Of a DNA stretch of 64,000 nucleotides, positions 56,993 to 64,000 are shown in pieces. The DNA comes from Ectocarpus siliculosus (taxonomy: Eukaryota > Sar > Phaeophyceae > Ectocarpales > Ectocarpaceae), in assembly GCA_000310025.1 (NCBI GenBank), contig FN649734.1:5256010-5320009 (forward strand), written 5' to 3'. Position 1 is the first letter of the stretch. Each line of letters opens with the position of its first letter. Both the position numbers and the translations under genes were made by a program. The notes below the pieces were generated by a model. It ran no database searches. It was not told the DNA's origin and was given only the letters and a program-made list of their open reading frames with translations.

Positions 56993-59557
56993 ATGCCGGA
57001 GTATTGGAATATGCAGCTGTATCCACAGCTCACCACGTAAAATTTGGATAAGTCTGTTTGTGTTTTGAAATCTGTTTGGAATGAAGGGTACGGGACAGCT
57101 CGCCGTGAAGTAGTGGTTCGAAGCAAGAGAGAGGAACTGGTGAAGGCCTCGGCCTTGCTGCTGCTGTCAAAGAGAAAGGAAAGCCGAAGCGTGAACTGCA
57201 TCCCGACGTTCTCATGGAGTGGCAGCAAATGCTGGCAATAGAGGCCATCTCGTTGTCCTCCCCAGGCACTACGCTGTCGATTTCATTTCTTGTCCGCTTT
57301 TCGGTAAGTCGCTCAAGGTATGTGTAGGTTATTTTTGTTCTCCGTGACGCGGATTTTGTAACCGAAGTAAAGCACCCCCACGCACGGCCTTGGTGGAGGA
57401 GGGTGGTTGCCTAGCCGCCGAGAGTCCGGCAGGAGAACTTCGGCAGAGTATGGGGTACGAGAGCGGCGCCTATCGTAGGCAAGGTTAGCCATTGAATCGT
57501 TTGCGCAGAAAACGGCGGGCACTCTCTAAAGTTGGGCTACAGAAGAACATGCGTTAGGCAGGTATAGGCAGGTATGAAAAAGCCGGGGAAATGCTCAAGT
57601 TTTGGGAAGTCATGACCAGCGGTGCCAGGCGAAATCACGCGTCTGGTAGAGAAGGCTCTTGTCCTGTGGATCTGTTCGGCGCACCGCTTTGTCTTCAGTG
57701 TCTCCGCAGTGGGGGGTAACATGGGTCTGTATGTGCCCCCCGTGATTTGAAGCGAGTGTTTTTCGCGAGTGTTGGCGTACTCCCATGAACCGGAGACATT
57801 GTTGGTTCCGCGAGCTTGGTTGGGTCGTACAATATCGACTATACGATCATTCTAACTTTGTGGTTTCCGAGGAGATGGGGTACTGCATGGACAGGATCCC
57901 GCACAGATAGGGTCGAGGGTCGCTTGTTCGTGGCATGGCTCGTAAGGGGAGCAGTGGGCTCTATTTCTTGGATGTAAGCAACGGGTTGCAACTGCTTGAA
58001 ACGTGATAATGATGAACTGTAAAGGATTTCTGTGCCGTCCGTTCTTGGGCTTGTTTTCTCCCAAGTTGACCGTGGTGACCGCGAAAGTGGCGCTGAAGGC
58101 AATGGTAGGGCTCAACGTGGACATCTCGGATTTCCTGAAGGGCGTGAAGGACGGGTTAGTCGATGAGCTAGCCGACCACAGTCCCGACGAAGAGGCGCTA
58201 CTTCGTGATGTATCGGGTGAGGAGAATGTCGGTGTTGACATGCACAAGGATATGAGGGCCTCGTATGAAGCGCTGAAGAAACTCATGGACAAGGAGCAAG
58301 TTGGCAGGCTCAAGGACGGCCAGGGATGGTGATGGTTATGTAGACTTCAGAGACCAAATGAAGCGTGTACAGGACGGGAGGGGGGGGATGGGATAGGTTC
58401 GAAATGAAAACGTCCAAAGGTGGTTAGGCTCCACTTGAGCGCTGCCCCATCATACGTAGCACTATTGCACAGCTTCATCGAGGTAGATGCGGGGACAGGA
58501 GTGCAGCAATTGCAGCCAACCGCCATGTTGTAGATGAAGCTGGTTGTTGTAGACTAGTACGAAGGGGACAGCACGGAGCGCTGTGGCACAACGTTGGTAA
58601 GCCGTATGAATTGCGGGGTATGGAGCAAGGGGGGTGTAGAAGGCTCCGGCCCTACTACTGCTGTGGAAGAACATAACGTGCTTTTCTTATTTCTCATGGA
58701 GTGGAGATGGTTATGCTGAGAAGCAAAGTATGACCACCTTCTATTGCCGCGTTGCTCTCTACTCGTGTAAGCCAGTTCACCTGGTGCTTACATCTTGGAG
58801 CAGTCTGTTTTTTTTTTTGCCTGTCTGGCCTTTTTCAACCCTCTGCTTTTATTGAACCATTCTTCCTCTACATTCGCCTCTACATTCGAATGGTGTTGTA
58901 GGGGTTTCCGAGTCATCGATGGCCCCCTGGGGTTTGCAAGAGGTTACAGGCTGCTAGGGTAACCTGGGCGATATGGTACACCCTGGTTGATACGGATACC
59001 ACGGTGGCAAGTACGCCTTCCCACTCCCCCACCCCCACGAGTGCCGACTCACTCTACCTTCGAGACCACCACCCCACCCTAGTATATACTGGTACGTGTG
59101 GGGCGTGTATCTCTCTTTTCGGTCGCCATCGTCGTCGTTGTCTACTGGTGCGTTCGACTTCCCAGGTATCCGTCAAGACCTTTGCTCGGGCAGATTGTCC
59201 GCCATGGCAGCTCACACGTTCACGTCGCGCCGGCGATCCCCTCTCCACAGAGTCGTACGAAGCCCGGGGAGGGGGATTAGCCCTGTGTTTGTTTTTTAGT
59301 TGTCATTTTCTGTGGTTGATTCGTTGCCGTCCACAAGACGAACCCGCGCAGGAAGACCGTTGCGTTCACAACACATGCAAAGAGCCACCAAGGGAGGGCA
59401 AGAGTCGGGGTAGAAGTTGGAAGTGTATTAAAGAAGGCAAGAGGACAATAGAAGCTGACGCATGTGCACCTGATAGATGCATCCAACCAACTCCAAGCCT
59501 GACCTACGTTAGAACGTACGAACAACGCGAAAGCATCGCAGGGTTAGACTAATTGTG
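56993..59557. other. Spacer between gene 3 and the TPR gene
   Basis: About 2.6 kb. It contains the fourth copy of the ROCO last exon (58066-58490) with its 3' flank to about 58930. A 182-codon ORF at 59004-59552 has no recognisable domain, a compositionally odd sequence and an overlapping ORF in another frame, so it was not called. Nothing else was seen. Confidence 0.5.
58066..58490 (+). pseudogene. Stray fourth copy of the ROCO terminal exon
   Basis: After tctcccaag the sequence aligns with the last exon of gene 3 (LTVVTAKVALKAMVGLN, DFLKGVKDGLVDEL, DKEQVGRLKD). A small insertion near 58314 then shifts the frame and gives an early stop at 58330-58332. The homologous sequence continues to about 58490, with an inserted stretch of about 26 bp near its end. 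The preceding 90 bp of intron and the following 440 bp of 3' flank are homologous too. The other ROCO exons are missing, so this is the residue of an unequal crossover or partial duplication, closest to gene 3 (shared KEQV insertion). Confidence 0.8.
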
Positions 59558-60595
59558 TCACTTTTTCGGAATCCAAAATCGTGAGACGTCCAAGGTGCTT
59601 TCTGTGGTCTCGCCGGAAGTGCGTGAAGAAGTTTGGCGCTGGGACCGTGCGTTCCCCCCTCTGAATGTATGGGTTCGTGCAGTTAACAGTTGACGCGCCT
59701 GCTTTTGTTGTCGACATGTTGCGAGTCCTGCTCGAGACTCCACCGTGTCCTTGTGATCAGCTCCCAGAATCCTCGTCCGGATTTCCAAGGCTGACTCAAA
59801 AAGCGCCGCAGCCGCATCATTCATCTGTTTGCGTGGGAAAAGGATAACCGATCGTGTGGGCTTCGACGGTAGAAGCCTTCCATTGGTTCCTCTGATGCGC
59901 GAAAGGCTAATTTTGCACGGGGCTTGGGCGTTTGGAAGAGACGTGTCGGCATGGGTTTTTTGTTGCACAAGAGTGATCGCTTCTGCAGTGCACACGAGTC
60001 ACTTGTGAATATCGTTCGGGAGAAAATACCTCCGACTCGCCATACGGAGTAAACGTTTGTTCATGTGCGTCCAGACTGCCTGGATGTGCTGAACCCGTCA
60101 CCAGGGCCTCGAAATATCCTAAACAATGATCAAGGCAGACGTGCCGAGTTGTCCAACAAGAGGGCATACAGAAAAGTTCTGTTTCACCTTTGCGTTATCT
60201 AGCAACCTCGCCCGGGTGTGGAATGACGTGGCCACCTTTGGATGGTCGTGGCCTAGAAGGTTCTCACGGATCTCATGCGAACGGGCGTACAACTGGATCG
60301 CCTCGTCATACCTCCCCTGTTCATCGCAGCAGTACAATCATGCAGGGCGAACCACATCACAAAGGAAAAGGAGCGTACGCAACGATTCTTTGAGCAGGCG
60401 GTCGATGCTTGCTCTCGTCACGTCCCGCACCGCTTTTGAGGTACACGAGCAAGCACAACAACACGAGAAGGAGAAAGCCCAAAGTCATGCCCATGCCCAA
60501 AGTCATGCTCATGCCCAAAGACATGCTCAAGCCAGCTACCAGTAACTGAGTCGAACCGTGGATCCCGGCAGCTGGCAAATCAATTGACGTTTTCA

Positions 60596-60640
<45 letters not shown>

Positions 60641-63600
60641 TGCTCACTCAAAACACACCTGCGTGTAGAACACTCCCGCCATGCTGTTGAGCGACTGTGC
60701 AACATCGGGGTGATCCGAACCCAGAACCTCCTCCCTGATCGACAGGGACTTCTGCAGGAGATACTCCGCCTCCTCGAACTCACTCTAGGAAGAGAATGGC
60801 GGTGCAGCGTAATTCGCACAACGTTCGCCAACAGACGTGTGCATTGCGAAATGATTCACTCGTCCGAATCGTTGAATCGGTAACCGACCAGTCCTGCTCC
60901 CGATGTTGCCAAATGAGCAGTGGGTTACACTTTGCCACTGATATTGATAGACTGCCTTTGCCAATGGGTCGTTAGTTGTCTCCGACTACCTTAAGCGTCA
61001 TCGCAACTACAACGTACGTGTAGTTATTCCTGGTAACATTCTTCCCGCATAAATGTCTTCAGTCTGCTTTCGCCAAAACTATGCCTTAACGGGATAGGAG
61101 CCTTCTGAAACTGTTTCTCGTGCTCGCTCCCAGCCTGCAACAACTCCTCTGTAGGCAAAGCCTAAACGAAACCTATGGCGATACGAGAACCTAACGAAGG
61201 CCGCACCCGCGATGGCTCGCCTACCTTCATGTACAGCATGACCGCCCAGTCGTGCAGCGAAACGGCAACGTCGGGATGACGTGGCCCCCGAGCCCTTACT
61301 TTTATCGCCAGGCACTGCTCAAAATGACAGTCTGCCTCCTCGAAATTACCCTGTCAGGCAACACAACGCGCACGTCTCACAAACTATGCTAGGCCGTGGA
61401 GGGATCGAAGCACGACGAAGAGAGGCGCAAAGCCCCAACCACTCGTGGCAAATCTGCAATTTGAACCGCAAACATGGGAACCGGAACCCATCAAAATCAA
61501 ATGGATACTACAGTGCAGCACTCACACACACCACTCGAACAATTATGCCTTCCAAGCACAGGGTACTAAATTGTGTTGTGCGCGAATCAAACGAAACAGA
61601 TAACAGGAAACGGCAACAAAACAAGGGGGGACAACTTTATTTTCACCCATCGCCATTGTCTTCTTTCCTCTTGGGGTCCGCTCCACTCACCATTTTGTAC
61701 ATGAGACCTGCTCGGTTGTGGAGTGTCTGAGCCACATGCAAGTGATCTGGTCCTAGAGCCTTTTGCCGGATTGCCAGGGATCGCCCCAAAAGAGAGTTTG
61801 CTTCGTCGAGATAATGACCCTGCGAAACGTCAAGATGAGAAGCATGGGTGAGACATATGTAATCTGATTCGGAGACAAGAGTTGAACGTGTTTTAGTTAG
61901 GCGGTACTGTGGCAACCTCTTCCTGCGGAAGTACATGCGGATTTGTGTTTTCGTTCTGAATCTGAAGGCCTTTGGTCCTCATCGTTCACTCTCAATCGAC
62001 ACTTTGGATTGGCTCATGCACCAATTACCGCGCTTTCTAAAGGGTGCCGTGAACGGCCACCTCGAGGGTTCAATGCTGATGCATATCTTTGTCCACACCG
62101 CCAGATAAGGAAACTCCAAGCCCCGGATCAGGTTCTCGCCTGCTTTGTCATCGAGACTCCTAGGTTGCTTAGATCCTTCGCGACGGTCGGATGATCGCGG
62201 CCGAGAGTTTTCTCATCGCTGGCGAGGGCGCGACGATACAGGGGACCCGCCTCGTCGTACTTGCCCTTGCTCGCGGGTACGAAAAGAGGGGGGTCGCGGC
62301 GCACAGAGTGGCGACGCGAATTTTAGAGCAGTCATGGAGCGTCCCCAACCTACGCCCATTCTCGCACTTCAATATTCGCCCACCGCACACCACAAAGCTT
62401 GGATGAGCAGCAACATATCGCCCTTGTTTAGTCCCAAGAACATCTCCCTCGGCCATCGAGCACACGGTTCCCAGGGATAGTCATACCCCCAAGCGCAGTG
62501 TCAACGCGGTTAAGCAGCCCCTTTCCCTTGTGCCTAATGAAACGCACCTTAGCGCACCCTTTTCGTGCCACATAACTCCGAGGCACCCTCCGACCCTCTT
62601 GCAAGTTACCCTCCTCCCAAACGCACGCTTGAGCCCTTTTGTCAAATATCTACGTCCGTGGAAACGTGTTGTCACCTGCTGTGTCAACAGCCAAGCCCAG
62701 TTGTTGAGTGCGGCAGTCACTCTTTCGTGGTCCGGCCCGTAAGCCTTCTCAAGCATTGGGAGAGCCCGCCGGTACAGAGGATTTGCCTGCTCGTAGTTGT
62801 CCTTCGCAGCGAAGAGAGCAGACCAGCCGTAACGTCGGGACACGGGCGAGCGTACATGTGAAGAATTCTCGGTCAGCTGATAACGTGGCAGACCCAAGAA
62901 CAGAGTACAACCACCGCTATCATACATTTGAGTAGGCCAAATGCTCGAGTACCACCGCAGATGCACCATTTTTACCTGGCGTCCTAGTACACCAGCAAGG
63001 TTGTCGAGTCCTTCAGCAACCTCTGGGTGACTTGGCCCGAGAGCTCCTTCCAAAATCTCCACGGACTTCAGAATTAATTCTTTCGCTTCGGTGTAGTGGC
63101 CCTTCAGCCGTCATAAAACGCAAAGGGGACAGCAATCGGAACATGAATATTTCATATTTTCCAGCGGTGAGCAGCTGAACAACGCATACACATGATATTC
63201 GTACATTCGTACCCGTGTCCGAGAGTGGGAAGCAGAGCAAGCTCGTCGCACTCACCTGCTTTTGAAGTAGCATCGCTCGATTGTTGAGTGTCCGTGCAAA
63301 CGAAGGGTGGTTCTCCCCAAGTGTAGCACTCATGATGGCTTGCGCCCGCTCATAAACACGCCCAGCTTCCGCAAAGTTGTCCTTATAGCACGCACGGAAT
63401 CAGAACATGGGCTCTAGGTCGGATCAAGAGAATGGACAAATGTGGGTACAAGCGACCGTCAGGTAATACGCGTAAGATATTGAACAGTCGAACCATTCAC
63501 CACGGATTATCTATGTGATTGCTTGTGTACACCTCCGTCTGCCTACAACGGGCAACGGGTAACGACTTGATAAGCCCGTACGGCTGAAAAACTTCTAGCA

Positions 63601-64000
63601 CACGCTGAAAGCCTCAAAGGCAAACATTTGTGACCAATGTGCCGATTGGCTGGTTTAGCAGCCCGCCACGCAATCGGGCCAGTTTCAGAAAGTGCTAGGC
63701 GTCTTGCTACCCGCTGCCCTTCCAACTGAAACGCTACGTTGGGTATCACCTGCTGCTCGCGTACTTTGGCGACGTTGTGGAGAATAGCGGCGAAACCCGG
63801 GTGTTTGTTGCTGACACGCATCTCGAATATCTCCAGCGCCTTCTGCAGTATGCCGTCGGCTTCTTCGTAGTTTCCCTGTAGGGAAGGGCGAAAACAGGTG
63901 TCAGCTCAGCGAGCTTCCCGTACGTTTCCACTGACGTTCTTTGCTCAACTAACCCGAAACCGTAGGCCTGTACTATTGAGAGGTCCAGCATACCTGGATC
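59558..64000 (-). CDS. TPR-repeat protein, one repeat per exon, 5' end outside window
   Basis: Minus-strand gene encoding kinesin-light-chain-type tetratricopeptide repeats, helical repeats used for protein binding. Exons in transcription order are 63875-63750, 63381-63256, 63101-62976, 62801-62676, 62265-62140, 61819-61691, 61350-61225, 60784-60659, 60316-60188 and 59824-59558. The nine full repeats are 42 or 43 residues each (for example NYEEADGILQKALEIFE, and GPDHERVTAALNNWAWLL). All introns are phase 0. The terminal exon has a half repeat, FESALEIRTRILGADH, then a basic, low-complexity tail and a stop at 59558. That makes 468 visible residues. A few bases of one more exon may end at 63994. 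The N-terminal domain is off the window; NB-ARC-TPR and kinesin-light-chain-like proteins are both possible in brown algae. Confidence 0.82.
60478..60531. repeat. 18-bp tandem repeat in TPR gene intron
   Basis: Three tandem copies of an 18-bp unit (CCCAAAGTCATGCCCATG and close variants) in the intron between TPR exons 60188-60316 and 60659-60784. Confidence 0.7.
60596..60641. repeat. CT microsatellite in TPR gene intron
   Basis: About 46 bp of nearly pure CT dinucleotide ends some 18 bp from the donor of the TPR exon at 60659-60784. It is purine-rich (GA) on the transcribed strand, directly downstream of the donor, where it might influence splicing. Confidence 0.85.

Larger units (their letters stand above)
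60188..63875 (-). repeat. Nine modular TPR cassette exons
   Basis: Each exon is 126 nt (seven exons) or 129 nt (61691-61819 and 60188-60316), starts at a codon boundary with G/D/S-x-(Y/F)-xEA and ends at a codon boundary, usually with a glutamine before the donor. Each encodes one whole TPR. The exon at 62140-62265 uses a GC donor (gcgagaac) instead of GT; the others use GT. Several acceptors are aag, not cag or tag. The symmetric phase-0 format allows gain, loss or skipping of repeats without a frame change. Confidence 0.82.

Noticed and set aside
59004-59552. 182-codon plus-strand ORF before the TPR gene
   Set aside because: It overlaps the end of the TPR gene region, has an unusual composition and no domain, and other frames are open too.

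Overview
The window is nuclear DNA of a multicellular-type eukaryote and looks like a brown alga close to Ectocarpus. The main reasons are the split genes with short modular exons and GT-AG introns, and the LRR-Roc-COR (ROCO) GTPases in which every leucine-rich repeat sits on its own 72-nt exon, an arrangement described for Ectocarpus. Modular TPR exons and mixed DNA/retro-element debris fit as well. The organism is an inference; no housekeeping marker is present.

Three plus-strand ROCO genes lie in tandem, followed by a stray fourth copy of the last exon. Gene 1 (101-7983) is cut at its 5' end by the window edge, and only its last LRR exon and the whole GTPase body are visible. Gene 2 (14030-28501) is complete: an N-terminal cap exon, eight single-LRR exons, two exons carrying G1 and G3 of Roc, a long exon with G4, two COR exons, and four tail exons. 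It is open throughout and predicts 1214 residues. Gene 3 (35501-56992) has the same layout with nine LRR exons, but its GTPase body carries two premature stops and a one-base frameshift, so it is read as a pseudogene. A fourth, degraded copy of the final exon lies at 58066-58490. Exon order, lengths and phases match exactly or nearly so between copies, and introns and 3' flanks are still alignable in places, so the duplications are fairly recent.

The LRR arrays are the most interesting part. All 18 sense LRR exons are 72 nt with phase-1 introns on both sides, so any exon can be added, lost or swapped without changing frame. Three neighbouring exons in gene 2 are a recent triplication. Three further LRR exons lie on the opposite strand inside introns. 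One of them (14801-14872) is an exact 72-nt phase-1 exon with good splice sites, and the other two are decayed.

Beyond the array, a minus-strand gene (59558 to past the right edge) encodes kinesin-light-chain-type TPRs. It has one repeat per 126- or 129-nt phase-0 exon, with nine whole repeats and a terminal exon visible. Both gene families therefore use symmetric one-repeat cassettes.

Mobile DNA lies between and inside the genes: a broken DIRS/Ngaro-type tyrosine-recombinase retrotransposon (31051-33903), a tRNA-derived segment beside it, a 1.2-kb TA-flanked terminal-inverted-repeat element (43142-44350), a LINE fragment (about 48721-49800), and a small inverted-repeat element (39919-40196). 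Long introns and spacers otherwise show little beyond short repeats.
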